From Oscarella lobularis (Eukaryota > Porifera > Homoscleromorpha > Homosclerophorida > Oscarellidae), in NCBI RefSeq assembly GCF_947507565.1, contig NC_089175.1, forward strand, positions 2,779,733 to 2,843,732: a stretch of DNA of 64,000 nucleotides. Direction: 5' to 3'. The position numbers and the translations under genes were made by a program. This document shows, in pieces, positions 1 to 11,588 of the stretch. Position 1 is the first letter of the stretch; each line of letters starts with the position of its first letter. The notes under the pieces are model-generated. The model saw nothing but the letters and a program-made list of their open reading frames with translations. It was not told where the DNA came from and searched no databases.

Positions 1-1
1 G

Positions 2-127
2 GACGACAGTAAAAATACATCTATTGATATTGACGTGAGCACAGTTGAGACGGGAGAGTCTGCGTCAGTTGTGGCTGATAGCCAGGTAGAGAAAATGGAC
101 ATGGCAGAAAAGGAGCAAAAATTGTAG
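2..127 (+). CDS. 3' end of an unidentified gene
   Basis: An open frame runs from the window edge to a TAG at 125-127. It encodes the last 41 residues of a protein. The tail is polar and acidic, with Ser, Thr, Asp and Glu prominent and a Lys/Glu-rich end, and looks disordered. No domain can be named from this piece. The next gene starts 345 bases downstream on the same strand. The fragment could also be a chance open frame, but its composition and the clean spacing favour a real terminal exon. Confidence 0.45.
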   Translation, partial: DDSKNTSIDIDVSTVETGESASVVADSQVEKMDMAEKEQKL

Positions 128-471
128 AGAACAATATGCATTGGTTGCGTAATTCAGTTGGACTTTAATGTAGCAGGGCTAGTAGGTTGCTCATCTGGGC
201 TGTTATCGAATGTACATGTATGAAAGAGGAGTCGCCTTCAAACTTTTAATTGATAGCAAACTTCTATTTCTATTGAATTTCTAAAACGTAAGTCTTAGAG
301 ATCAGTAGGCAAATTGTAGACTCCTAACAAAGAAAGAAAGGCGGCGTTAGCTAGCGCGCTTCGTTCTGACGTCAATACGAGGGCCGACGATGTAGGCCGG
401 ATGTATCGCATACCACACGCCATTCTTCGGCGAGCTGCCCCCTCGGTAGAAAGTCACCCCAAGTCGTCACC

Positions 472-855
472 ATGGTCGATCAAGTGAAGCAGAAACTGCG
501 AAAGTTACAGGACGAAATCGTAGATCTCGAGAGCCAACGAAAAGAAGTCGAAGAGGAGGCGGAGAAGCTCGAAAAGGAGAACGGCGACCGCGAGCTCGAA
601 ATAAAGGAACTCGAGTCAAAATTACTCGTCATCGAGGAAGATCTCGACGAAGCGGAGACGACCGGCCAGAGCGAGATCAAGGCTCTCGACGCCGATTACC
701 AAGAGTGGGAAAAACGAGCGACGACCGCCGAAAATCGCGTTAGAACGCTCGATAACGACAAGGCGAAGTTGGAAGGTCAACTGGAGGATATCATAAGCGC
801 TAAGCGTAAGATCGAAGACGATTTGAATGACATGAACGATGTACTGGACGATTGA
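472..855 (+). CDS. short tropomyosin/myosin-rod-like coiled-coil protein
   Basis: This intronless 127-residue protein is almost wholly Lys/Glu/Arg/Asp/Leu in a heptad pattern (for example KLRKLQDEIVDLES, then EIKELESKLLVIEEDLDEAE), which is typical of a parallel coiled coil. The start is in a strong Kozak context (gtcaccATGG). It resembles tropomyosin or a myosin rod, but at under half the length of canonical tropomyosin it cannot be called one. It has no other domain, signal peptide or membrane segment. A cytoskeletal, actin-associated rod is a reasonable guess from composition alone. The neighbouring genes give no functional clue. Confidence 0.7.
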   Translation: MVDQVKQKLRKLQDEIVDLESQRKEVEEEAEKLEKENGDRELEIKELESKLLVIEEDLDEAETTGQSEIKALDADYQEWEKRATTAENRVRTLDNDKAKLEGQLEDIISAKRKIEDDLNDMNDVLDD

Positions 856-1272
856 GGGGCCCCCCTTTCGTTCTCGGAAGTGGACCCGTGTGCTTTGTGT
901 TCTTTTGTGGGATCCGAGCTTTGACTCTTCTTTCTCTTTTTTTCTTTTTTTCGGGTGGGAGTGTGGTGGGCGTGTCTTTTGCTTCGGTATGCAATGAATG
1001 TATTAGTAGCAACATTTTGCGGGGAGTTTTGTGGGAAGCGTCGACTCCAGGTGTCCATGTATAGTGATCTCCATCGCGCTATTACGTCTAAATTAGATTT
1101 CGTAGTAGCAGGAGGTTTCGCCGGCAAACTGACGGTAGTCTAACCTCGTTAGAAGGTCCCTTTATAACTGCGCGTCGTACAGAGTGTCGTACAGTGCCGT
1201 CAGTCTGGTGCCGTCGCACGACGCACGTGCTTCCTCGCACGCTAGCGCCCACGTCACGAGCACGCTAGCGAG

Positions 1273-2025
1273 ATGGACGACTCGATGCCCAAGCGGCGAA
1301 TCGAGTCCTTCCGCATCTGCAAACTTCTCCTGCTCTTCTTCAACATCGGCAATGTTCTCGTCGCCGTCACCCTCGTCTTCGTCGGCGCCGCGCTCATCCA
1401 GCACGTGAACAAATACGACGTTTTCATCGGTTCGCGGAGCGTTTACGGTCCCGCTTCGGCGGTGATCGTCGCCGGGCTCCTTCTCTTTGCCGTCGGCATC
1501 ATCGGCTGCTGGGGCGCAATAGCGGAGAAACCGCGCGTTCTCATGGTGTTCATTATTCTCCAAATCGTCACCCTTTTGATCGAGATCGTCGGAGGGGGCG
1601 TGGCGATTTCTAGCGAAGGCAGCGTACGCGCTCACGTGACGACCTCCTTTTGGAACAGCATGAAGCAGTCTCTAACTGATGCAGATAGAAACAAGGCAAT
1701 CCATAAAGTACAGCAAGATTTGATGTGCTGTGGCAGTAACGGAACGGATTCCTGGCATTGGCTCCTTGGCAAGATCCCTCCATCTTGCTGTCACAATCAA
1801 TCCTATTGTATGCAAAATATTAGCATTCCATTGGATTCGGATGCGTACTTTGACAAAAATTGCCCTGATTCTCTTTATGATACGCTGAAAAAGTACTCGA
1901 TTCCTGTCTCTGCCGTGTGCATCGCATTTGCTCTCTTTCAAATTTTCGATCTCGTTTTTGCGGTGGTCGTGTATCGCAAGAAGACAAAAGACATTCGGTA
2001 TGAGCAGCTGGCAGCGATGGCCTAA
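1273..2025 (+). CDS. tetraspanin
   Basis: A single-exon gene for a 250-residue four-pass membrane protein. Membrane segments lie near residues 18-40, 58-80, 90-110 and 210-235. The large extracellular loop between segments 3 and 4 contains the diagnostic CCG motif (MCCGSNG, about residues 150-156), followed by a PPSCC pair and another Cys, as expected for the two or three loop disulfides. Asn-linked glycosylation sites occur in the loop (NGT, NQS, NIS). Length and topology are normal for the family. Tetraspanins organise membrane microdomains with integrins and other partners; the partner here cannot be inferred. Absence of introns is slightly unusual next to intron-rich neighbours. Confidence 0.92.
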   Translation: MDDSMPKRRIESFRICKLLLLFFNIGNVLVAVTLVFVGAALIQHVNKYDVFIGSRSVYGPASAVIVAGLLLFAVGIIGCWGAIAEKPRVLMVFIILQIVTLLIEIVGGGVAISSEGSVRAHVTTSFWNSMKQSLTDADRNKAIHKVQQDLMCCGSNGTDSWHWLLGKIPPSCCHNQSYCMQNISIPLDSDAYFDKNCPDSLYDTLKKYSIPVSAVCIAFALFQIFDLVFAVVVYRKKTKDIRYEQLAAMA

Positions 2026-2344
2026 GGTTTTCAATTGACTCCAATTTTTTTTTCTTTGCGTGTGTACAGCATTTTGTTTTATGTTGTGGCTTGGCTTACT
2101 ATTACTTCTGCTACTACTCATTAGTACTATACAATCATAATACCGATTCCTATAGTCATATTTTGCATCATTCTCCATTTTGTATTTAAGATAGAAAAAA
2201 TGCACAGGTCAGTCATATATGTAAACTCTCTACAAACTATGCAACAATACATTGACCAGGTCTGGAAACTCAGAATATAAAAAAAGATCATTGGCATTAC
2301 ACTAAGGTACTAATTAATTAACGTTCGATAAATGTCTGTTTACA

Positions 2345-4888
2345 TTAGTGATCACGGTTTTGTTTCATGCTGAATAGATTATAAGGAGGAAAGCCGTGCA
2401 AGAGATTGTTGGCTGCACCATAAGACTCCGTTTCTTCACTGTGAAATGCCATAATCCGCAAGCACCAGTCTACAATGGACATGGCCATCAGCTGGCTTCT
2501 CAACGCGCCTAAAGGAACAAATTAAAAAAAAAAGAAGCAGACAAGGTAAACTAGAGGACCCGTGCCATTCACTGAAATTGAGTTCAGCACGTAGCAACTC
2601 CACAAATGAAGATCGGCTTGCAGCGGATGAGCGGAGCAAGCGTCCATCACAACGGAAATAATACCGGAATCGAAGACGTATCTCCAAGCATCATCTAAAT
2701 AAAATTCAGCATATTCTAAAGAGACGAACCATGCACAACACCAGAAGTGCTCACTCGAATCGATAAGACTGCCCAAGGCTTTCATAGCATAGAGAAGTAC
2801 ATTGGGGTTATCTTTGTGTTCCTTGATGACTCCAATGACGAGCTGCAGCAATCCGTCTTCAGTAACGTTTTCTTCAGACAGACAATCTGTAAACGGAGAT
2901 CAGTCTTTTTTTTTTAGGTACAATGACAGGTGCTTACTGCCAAATGCTATGTTCGCTATGGCTGCACAGCCATACATCTGCAGCTGTGCATGCTGCAAGA
3001 ATTCATTCATGCCCACGGCGATAGCAACATGCCCTCCGCTTTCAGCTATGGCCGTCTTAGCGTTGTACACTACATGAAACCGTGACGCGTTTTATCCTAT
3101 ATGCGGCAGTGTCGTACTTTGAGCTGATAGACATGCAAGTGCGCAATAGGCAGACATTAGAGCCTGAGGATCCTGGGATAAGTTATTTAGAAGATCAAGA
3201 ATCGACTTGATGGCACCGAACTTCATCAAAGCCTTTCGGCTATTCAAATCTAAATGAAGAGTCATTTAAAAAAATGCCTGTCCACCATTAGCATTGCTTG
3301 CCTCTATATGTCAAGCTATAGATGAGATTGCAGGCCGCTATCTGTACAGCTGCGTTGTTTTGATGCATTGCCATAAGATCCAAAATGCCCTCTATCTCTC
3401 CACCTTGTACAATATCGCCGACAGCGTCTGGGACTGCAGGCCTGGAATTAGTAAAACAATGCCTTAGCGAAAAGGCTCACCTGCATAGCAGATTCGAGCC
3501 AGCGCTTTGAGGCCTTGTTCTATCAGAGTCTCCACTGAACTGTGAAGACGGAGAACGTCTGTTATCATTGCAACGACGTTTCCATCGTAAGCTTCCCGAG
3601 CATTTTCTCCGCCTAAAACGAAAAACATTAGGGCGTGTCGACGGTGTTTGTTCAACATGCAGAAGATTGAGTTTCACTTTGCTTCGCCAGACTTCCAATA
3701 GTTTTGCACGAACTGAATAGGGCGTCCGGATCGTTAGGATTCTCGTTCAACATCACTAGAACAAAACGAACGGGCGAATACCTGGAGCCACTTTGAACAG
3801 AAAAGTCTCCTACAGCAAAGAAACATCATAACGTCAACTAAAAAACCCGTGCACGACCACCTGTCTATTACAGAAATCAAAAAAAAATTCTCAGGTGGTC
3901 GTACATAGTGATACGAATCATACGTTTAGCGGCGCCCTGATTCGACGACGTCTTGGGGGGCAAGGTAGGCGGTCGTCCGCTAGTTTCCTCATCATCATTA
4001 GCGTTCTTTTCGACACTCGCCTCCTCTTTCTCCTCAATTATTGCTGCTCCACTGGTACTCCCACAGAGCATCTCATAGGAGGCGTCGTTTTCCGGCTTTT
4101 CCTCGTCCTTACTGAGACGACGATCAGACACGAACTCGATGTACGTTCCATCGTCCGACGTCGGCTCGGCGGCGGCGATCGGCGATAATACTTCGAGATA
4201 GCCGGGCGCCAAGTCGCTCGAATCGGACGGCGACATGGGCAATCGCGTTTTCATGTAATCGATTTCGTCCTTTTCCTCCTCCGCTATAACGGCGATCGCG
4301 TCGACGCACGAGCTAAGCTTTTGGCGCGTAGGCGCGTCGACCGACGAGCTCGATCGGCGACTCGGATCAAAAGAGAAACGAATTTCGTCGACGCACGTGC
4401 TTGTTCGCGTGGCGCCGTTACGTCCTAAAAGCAAAGAGACGTTCGAGAGGAATGCGCGCGTGCGGTTTGTGCACGTTACCCCTGTCGTCGCTTCGACCTC
4501 TTCCGGGATTTCGTTGTCGATTTCTCGACGTTCGCTCGGCGGCGCGAACGAGCCTTCGTCGTTGGAGAGGCGTCAAGCCGCTGCCGTCGAAGTCGGCGCG
4601 ATCGAACGTCGCGAGCGCTTCGACGGTGAGGCTCATGCCGTCGTCGACGCCTTGAATTCGCGTCGAGAAGCGTCTCAGCTTGTCGGCTATGCCGAGCATG
4701 TTCTCTGCTTTGAGCATTTCAAGGACTTCGCCGTCGACGCCGTCGCCGTCACTGGTGCCATTGCTGCTGTTTCGCGACTGAACCGAGGTTCGGGATCCGC
4801 CGCCGCCTATGTCTTGCAGGTAGGCGGCGTCGCGAGACGGTCCCGATTGCGGAAGATAGGAGTCTCGGCGAGACGACCTGTTGCCCAT
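2345..4888 (-). CDS. armadillo-repeat protein with N-myristoylation signal
   Basis: A multi-exon minus-strand gene. The first exon (ATG at 4886-4888) begins MGNRSSRR, a good N-myristoylation signal (Gly2, Ser6), so membrane anchoring is likely. Exons 1-2 encode a disordered region of about 300 residues with possible phosphotyrosine/adaptor motifs (DYMKT, YLEVL, YIEFV) and a Pro-rich RPPTLPPKT segment that could bind SH3 domains. The downstream exons (about 3800 to 2345) each add part of an armadillo-repeat solenoid, for example EGILDLMAMHQNNAAVQIAA and VAIAVGMNEFLQHAQLQMYG. Almost all of these introns fall in phase 1. One donor (at 3301) is GC rather than GT. The join between exons 2 and 3 (about 3815-3920) is uncertain: the frames connect most easily through a 4-base micro-exon. 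It ends with TAA at 2345-2347. A membrane-tethered ARM scaffold is inferred; no named orthologue is recognised. Confidence 0.75.
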
Positions 4889-5069
4889 CGATGGACGATG
4901 AACTTCCGGGTTCGGACTGTACGGGATGTTCCACGTTGCTGTATTAGCAAATCTTATTTACCTTCATACTGATTTGACGTGCGCTGGAGGTCCTGTCTCG
5001 TGATCCGTTTGACGTCATCAAGGTCAACACCTCACACGGACTCCGAGGAAAGAGGCCCATTTACTCGCA

Positions 5070-5631
5070 ATGTCTCATCATCATGGACATGGACATGGCC
5101 ATGGCCATGGCCATCACGGTCACCACCACGGTCACTTCGGGCATCACGGTCACCACCACCATGGTACGCCTCTAAACTACGCTCCCACGGACTCTTTGAC
5201 TCACTGAGCAATTCCTTTTAGGCTTCGTTGAAAAAGCAAGCAATGACGTCAATTAATCCTATACCTAACTCGTTCTTTTTTTCCACGCGCAGCGCGTTAT
5301 TGTCGAAAGACCGTGCGATCCTTTCTCGGCGGCCGCAAGTGGTTTCGCTTTTGGCGTAGCTGCGTCCGATCCGTTTGCGCCGACGACGACCGTCACGCGC
5401 ACGGTCATTCACGATCCGCCGCCTCAGCCGCCACCTCCGGTCGTTCATCACCAGGTGACCTATGCGTCATCTCAAGGCTATCCAGCAGCGGCACCGCCCC
5501 CAGCGTACAATCCTTATGGGCAACCAGCGCCGCAGCCTTACCCTCCCGCTGCTTATCCACCACCGCCACAACATCAGGCTTATCCGCCACCAGCCTACAA
5601 CGCTGGACTGCCGCCAAAGCCGCCCTACTAG
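5070..5631 (+). CDS. His/Gly-rich, Pro/Tyr-rich small protein
   Basis: Exon 1 (5070-5163) encodes an almost pure His/Gly stretch (MSHHHGHGHGHGHGHHGHHH). A short exon near 5221-5255 follows, with a weak donor. The last exon (about 5293-5631) encodes a Pro-rich tail with repeated PPxY-like units (PPPAY, AAYPPPP, YPPPAYN) ending PPY. Phases agree (1, then 0). There is no signal peptide. His runs can bind zinc, copper or nickel, and Pro-Tyr tails of this style occur in annexin-7, scramblase and WW-domain ligands. Both termini resemble those of the next gene, which has two beta-trefoil domains in between, so the two genes may share ancestry. The function is unknown. Confidence 0.65.
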
Positions 5632-5950
5632 GTCCTACACCCTATTCGTAGCGCGCAAGAGGATTCTGACTCATTGAACCATTTTTTGGTCTTATATGCT
5701 TTGTTGTCTCATTATAATTGGAAGTTTGTTAAATTTCAGTAGATGCCTGAAGTCAATGTTCTATTATTACGTAATATTTTGTATTTTCTGTCAACGATAC
5801 CTGTATCAATAGCGAAACGATTTTAGATAATTGAAGTCATCTCTTTTGTAGTGCACTATATTTAGCGTTTACGTCATTGTCACGTTGCTATCAAAGGTGA
5901 GTAGGTCGCCATTCGCCAACTCATTTCTACTGACTGCTCCTTGATTGAAG

Positions 5951-7983
5951 ATGGCGCATCATCATCACCACCATCACCACCACCACGGTCGCGGTGCGTC
6001 GCTCTCTAAAACGGAGCTCCCCTTTCTCTAATAACCCCGCCTCCCTTCTGTAGGTCCTCACGTACGTTTACGTTTTCTGCGCGTAAACGCGCTCGTCTAA
6101 ATGCTGTTTTTTTTGCACGAACAGAGAGGCGGAGGTATGCTCGCAGGTTTCGCCGCCGGCGTTGGAATGGCGGCCGGAGCGGCGTTGGGTGCCGCCGCCG
6201 CCGCCTCGCAAACGACGGCGCACGTGCACGCGACGACGACGCATCACCATCACGACGTCTCTCACCAAATGGAGACGATGACGATTTCGACCGGAAAAGG
6301 AAAAACAATTGTAATTAAAAAATTAAAATAAATTGATAAATAGTCGATTAGTTTATTTTATGCTAATAGAGCTACTTTCAAGAAGGCAATGTAGCTCAAT
6401 TTTTTGCCCGTCTTGGCAGTGGGGCGCTTCGAGTCGTTTGCGACGGGCAAGTCGACGGTAGGGGTGGCCAAGGGCTCAAAGGTAATAATTGTGTATATAT
6501 ATTGATGTTCTTTTACTCGTGTTTCTGCTTCTGTAGCTCAGTTCAAAGTTATGCAGCGTCATCCGGGCGTCTTTGTTTTTCAAAATCTCAAACTTCCTCA
6601 TCTTTATTTGGCAATCAAGAACCGCCAGCTTACAACCGTAGACTAGAGAAAGAATAATCAGCTTTTCTTAAATAAAACTCGGGATATGTCTTAGGGTGGG
6701 GGCGGTCCTTTTTGCGAATTTCGCATTCACGAAACCCCGGATCGTTACGTCATTCTCGAATCGGCGAGTCAGCCGGGCCAACACGTCGGCATACTTCCCG
6801 GCGGCAATCCGAAGCCGCCTCACACCACGGCAACCGGTCCACACGCTCAATTCTCATTCATTCTGCTTGTAAGACTCGATGAACTATTAATTAATTAATC
6901 GCGTTTCAGATCATTTCTTTTCTTAGTACAACTGTCACAGCTCTTCGACTGTGATCGACTACAGTCCTCCTCCTATAATGGTCGCAGAGCAATACTGTCC
7001 GCCGCCCGTCGTCGCTCCTATGCCCGTATTCATCAGCACTACGACGCACGTCGCTACGACGCTTCCACCGCCGCCTCACTCGGCGATGGGCCATCTCGCT
7101 CAGGGAAACATCGTGCAACTCTATTCCAAGGGATTCGGTCGTCCGTTGATGATTCATCCTCACGGCGGCGTTGATTCGTGCGGAAAACACGGAAAGAAAG
7201 GCAAGAGAGAGGGATGAGCAATCGAGCCATATGAAACTGATAACGATTTGTATGACAGCTCAATTTATTGTTCATCAAAAGGGGCCTGGAGTGTTCGCTT
7301 TTCAGAACGTGAAGCGTCCCGATTTGTTTTTGGCCATTCGTAACTTCAACGTTACGACTGTATGTGTCTCTATATGTATATATAACCTCTTCAAGCCGAG
7401 AGGATGAAACGATTTCTCTCGCGTAGGGTGGAGGAGGACCGTTTTGCAATTTCCGCGTCGCCGAAACGCCGAATCACTACGTCACAATCGAATCGTGTCA
7501 GAATCCCGGCCAGCACGTCGGCGTTCTGCCGTCGGGACAAATGAAGCCGCCGCAGAATACGAAGAAAGGCGATCACGGTCAATTCGTCGTCAGAATAGTG
7601 GTAAGAAAATGTTTCAGAGCTTTTCTCTCTCTTTGCCTCTCTTTATATAAGTAATTCCTTAGTCTTTTTCTCCACATGGACATCATTCGGCTCCTCCTCC
7701 TCCTGCAACCGAGTACAAAGCTCCGCCGCCAGCGCAACCATATCCGACCGGTGTTCACCCTCCGCCGCCGCAGGCAGCCTATCCAGGAGGCTATCCTCCG
7801 CCTCAACCGGGAGCGTATCCGGGAGGCTATCCTCCGCCTCAGCCGGGAGCGTATCCACCTCCTCCCGGCGCTTATCCTCCGCAGGCTGGCTATCCGCCGC
7901 CTGGCCAGCCAGGATATCCGCAACCGGGGGGTTATCCACCGCCCGGGCAGCCGGGCTACCCGGGTCCGCCACCACCGTACTAG
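5951..7983 (+). CDS. tandem beta-trefoil (FGF/IL-1-like fold) protein with His10 start and Pro-Gly-Tyr tail
   Basis: Nine exons give an unbroken 493-residue frame: 5951-5993, 6129-6310, 6370-6481, 6537-6637, 6695-6868, 6927-7200, 7259-7359, 7427-7600 and 7663-7983. Order of parts: MA plus ten His; a Gly/Ala hydrophobic segment (GFAAGVGMAAGAALGAAAAA); a first domain; a Pro-rich linker; a second domain; and a tail of repeated YPPP/PGGY units. The two domains are clear homologues of each other (GNVAQFFARL/GNIVQLYSKG, VFVFQNLKLPHLYLAI/VFAFQNVKRPDLFLAI, GGGGPFCEFR/GGGGPFCNFR, PGQHVGILPGG/PGQHVGVLPSG). They have matching exon sizes (101 and 174 bases in both), so they arose by internal duplication. 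The spaced pattern resembles a beta-trefoil such as FGF or IL-1; that is my inference. No obvious cleavable signal peptide is seen, and the Gly/Ala segment might insert in a membrane. The intron at 7201 has a GC donor. Confidence 0.8.
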
Positions 7984-8374
7984 GTGCGGTTTGAGGATTT
8001 TGCAGGCACATTATTTTTTTGTATTGCGTTTTTTTGTATTTCAAGCTTGTTTGTTTCTTTTCTTTTGCTGCGTCCGCGATTTGTTGCAATGAGGCGCTGT
8101 TCAGAACAATCTCGTGCTGAGACCAGTGGAGACTCGGACTGCGGCACTATCATTTTTAGGCTCGTTTATTAAGCTCGTGCCTCGCCCCATGGCAACAGAG
8201 ATATCGCTGGACGACCTAATTGGAAACGCCTACTTCCAAACTCATTTTCACGTGACTGCGGTTCGAGAGGTCATGGCCGAGGTTGCGCTGTAGTTAGCTA
8301 GATATTGCTTTTTTGACTAAGATTCTGATGATAGACGGACGAGAAAATTCCTCTCTCTGGCGTCCGGGAGGCAG

Positions 8375-10990
8375 ATGGCGGTAGCAGGTATATATATGTA
8401 CGTATCTTCTCGTCTTTTGTCTCATAATTCTTGTTTAGATATGTGTCGTTTGAGAAAAAGAGAGCTGCGAGAGTCACCAAAGTGCTAGTGATTACTTTGA
8501 TTATTCTCGCCCTCGTTCTCACTGCCGTCGCCGTGCCCGTCGCTCTGCTCGCCTCTTCGAGTTCGACGAGCCCCGATAAACTTGCAAATAGCGTGGAGGT
8601 GAAAAACATCATGGCTCACCTACAGGTACGTATGTGGACCAGGAGAGACCTAAAAGTGAGACAAACGACTTCCTTTTACAAGGCACTGAACGACATTGCG
8701 AATAATAACACCAACAGTCCAGTACCGAGGTAAGGGCAAGGACTTTGACTAAATTTGGACAAGTCGTAGCGATTTTTTCTTGCAGTCGCTCTGTTCTAAA
8801 TCAGTACAACGCTTCAGCTGGTAGAGATCGATAACTATTGCGTCAGGCCGGTTGTACGTTGCGCAATTTTCCTTTGCAGAGTACGTTATTTCTGTTCTGA
8901 AAAGCGTGGGCTATACTCCCTACACTCAATCTTTTCAAGTAATGCATTATACAAAAAGTGTATTTATCCCTCACCATTGCATTTCAGGTTCCTGTTAACA
9001 TGGAGTACGGAGGAAGTTTTTCGATTCAGACAAGTGGTATTCCACCCTACGTTCGTACTTTTGTGCAGGCTAGTGTCAGTAGACGTACGGAGGGTTTTGC
9101 TGTAGCGTTTGCATTTAGAAGTTTGATTTTGACGTCATGCGTTATTCTGGCAACGGAAACGCGCAGGGAAGTTTAAAGGCGCTCTCACAAGGCATAGAAT
9201 TTGCATAAAGTATCCTATTTACTTCATTGATTTTTCTATAGATGCATCTGGGTGTAATTCAGCCGATTATTCTGGTGTAAATTTGGGAGACATTGTTCTC
9301 ATACAATACAACAGCAACTGCACTTACTACGATAAGGTATGATAATGTCTTTGTCTGGGCTGCTTTTTCTGAGTAACCAAAATCCTGAAGGCAAAACTAG
9401 CCTCTGAAAACAACGCAAGTGCCATTATTTTCTACTGGAATGAACAAAACGCTGGGCTGCTTCCATCTCGAAGTCGAGTCCTAGGTCAGAGAAAACTTTC
9501 TTTGAGAAAGGATCGGTTTTATTTATTTACTATAGGTACAAACCTTACGGACTTCATCGACCTCCCCATACTGTCAGCAACATATGGACTAGGAAGAGAA
9601 CTGCTAAATCTCATAAGCACGGCTGTAAATCATTGAGCTAGCTAGTAGTTTCCCTCTTGCATCATTTATTGTTGCATCTGTAGACCGTAGTGGCGACTAT
9701 TGAGACTCAGACGTCCGTCACGATTGCTTGGACGTACAATGTCTTTGCTGATACGGCAGAGGGACGCGACGACAGAATTGTCGTCGTAAGTTAATATAAT
9801 GCTTTTATCGTGACATTCTATTGGAGTTTGCCAAATAGTTTGGTTCCCATCTTGATTCGGTGGCTGAAGGACCCGGAATCAACGACAACGGGTTAGCTCT
9901 GTATCATATAGACAACGTCTAGATACTGACTAAGTATATAGGAGTGGATCAGCGACCAATTTGGAAGTAGCTGTTCAGGTAGCAAACCAAAAATGGAAGC
10001 CAATAAATAAGGTGAAACTATAACATTTATGTATACGTAATTGCATTCTCCACATAAGGTTCGATTTGCCTGGTGGGGAGGCGAAGAGCTGGGCTTGCTT
10101 GGATCGAAATACTACGTTAATACTCTGACTGAAGAGGGAAAGAGCAATCATTCGTTGAATCTGAATTTCGACATGCTGGTGCAACAATGAAAGTCATCTT
10201 TTAGCTAGAACTAGGAAGAGTGTCGGGGTTTTTAGGCGTCACCGAATTTCATTCGCCAAGTTTACACTATAAATGGATCAAGCGTTAGTTCGAGTCAGCG
10301 TAGAGTAAAATGTATATACAATTGTTTTTTTTAGTTTGCCGGTTCGGATGAATTTGTTTGCGCGTGTTATCGAGTTCAGGAGCTATTTGAGGACAGATTC
10401 CGGTACGCTTTTGAGCACTTAATTAAACAGTATAATGTAGTGCAGTGAATGTTCTTTGCATCACGCAGTCAGAAGGACGCATTGTACCAGACAGGTCCGT
10501 TTGGTGGTGGATCTGACTACGTTCATTTCATGGACACCAATATACCAGGTTTTAGTAATCAGACTTAGAATTCCTTTTGGGCACTCTTTGCTTATATTTG
10601 TAGCTGGAGCATTGGCAACCGGCGCTGGCAGTCTGAAGACGGTGGAAGAGAGGGAACTATTTGGCGGTTTTCCCAACGCTGCGCTGGACACGTGCTACCA
10701 TCAAGTATAGATTGGAAAGCGCTCTCGTGCTCTGTCTAATTTATTTTCTCTTAGTCTTGTGATACTGTAAGCAATATCGACCAGACTGTGCTTGGGCAAA
10801 TGGCTGATGCTGCTGCCTACACTCTTCAGGTACGTTTTGCAAAATTGATTACTGACGAACTGTAATTCTTTCAATGGCGCAGCAAGTCATGATGATGGAC
10901 GATTTGCATGCTTTTCTCTGCAATGCCACTACAGAAATTGCGTCGTACTCTGAGCTCAGCGCCAATGACAACGAATGTTCACAGGCGTAA
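8375..10990 (+). CDS. M28-family metallopeptidase with PA domain, membrane-anchored
   Basis: A gene of about 17 small exons. The proposed start (8375) joins through a phase-2 intron to an exon with a basic patch and a single hydrophobic anchor (VLVITLIILALVLTAVAVPV), giving a type II membrane or secretory topology. A protease-associated domain follows (GDIVLIQYNSNCTYYDK, about 9265-9480). The M28 catalytic core comes next: FGSHLDSVAEGPGINDNG (metal-binding His and Asp), WWGGEELGLLGS (catalytic Glu pair), NFDML (Asp ligand) and CYHQSCD (final His ligand). All five metal-site positions of M28 aminopeptidases are present, so it is probably an active di-zinc exopeptidase cleaving N-terminal or dipeptide substrates outside the cell or in the lumen. 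The ATG choice is the weakest part. Its last two exons mark the left edge of the tandem array downstream. Confidence 0.85.
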
Positions 10991-11060
10991 CATTGGACTA
11001 TTTGCATGCTTTTGTCACAGCAATCGATTCTTAGCTCAACGCCGAATATTCACAGGCGTC
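10895..11060 (+). repeat. partial tandem copy of the last M28 exon
   Basis: Bases around 11000-11057 repeat, with divergence, the terminal M28 exon at 10895-10985: both share TTTGCATGCTTTT, a GAGCTCA/TAGCTCA segment and TTCACAGGCG. The copy contains stops and is non-coding. It shows small-scale duplication at the array boundary. The rest of 11060-11588 has no supportable gene; an open frame at 11006-11290 is partly this repeat and partly low-complexity Arg/Ala/Leu. Confidence 0.6.
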
Positions 11061-11588
11061 GTATTCAGAATAATCACGCCAAATTAGACATTCGCACCGA
11101 AAAGAAATTGAGAGCGCGCGCTAGACGACGATATGGCCGACTGCTGGCGGCACCAGCGGCACTGCTGGCAGCTCTCACTGAAAGTCTGCGCTTTCTGGGA
11201 GCTCTATTTATAGACCCGTCTACTTTCACCGTGTCGAAGGGCCCAGAAGTTCGCCTTTTGCACCCAATCGCCTTCGCGTTCAGTTGCTGAAGTCTGTCTC
11301 AGGTAGGCGCGCAGGGAAAGCATTATAAACCCCTTTTTAGGCTACTCACTCACGTAGACGATACACAATAGAAACTATATTCTAGTAGAAACGCTCTATA
11401 ACATGCACGCGTCTTTGATCGAATGATACTAGACTCCTATACATTCACCATGCCGCCAAGGCATCGAGTTCTTTTTTGCTCGGAAAAACTTCACAAAAGA
11501 TGCGAAGCGCTTGGATGATCATCTTTTGGACAGAATTGAAACTGTAAATCAAAGTTGAGTTCGATATATGGTCGATGTATAAATTAAC

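Noticed and set aside
6101-6331. Short Gly/Ala/His-rich frame ending at TAA 6331 as a separate gene
   Set aside because: A GT donor at 6311 and acceptor at 6369 join it in frame to the trefoil exons, and the ten-His exon at 5951 joins upstream; it is one exon of the larger gene.
11006-11290. Plus-strand open frame of 94 codons downstream of M28
   Set aside because: Its first part is a decayed copy of the last M28 exon and the rest is Arg/Ala/Leu-rich without a domain, splice support or conservation.
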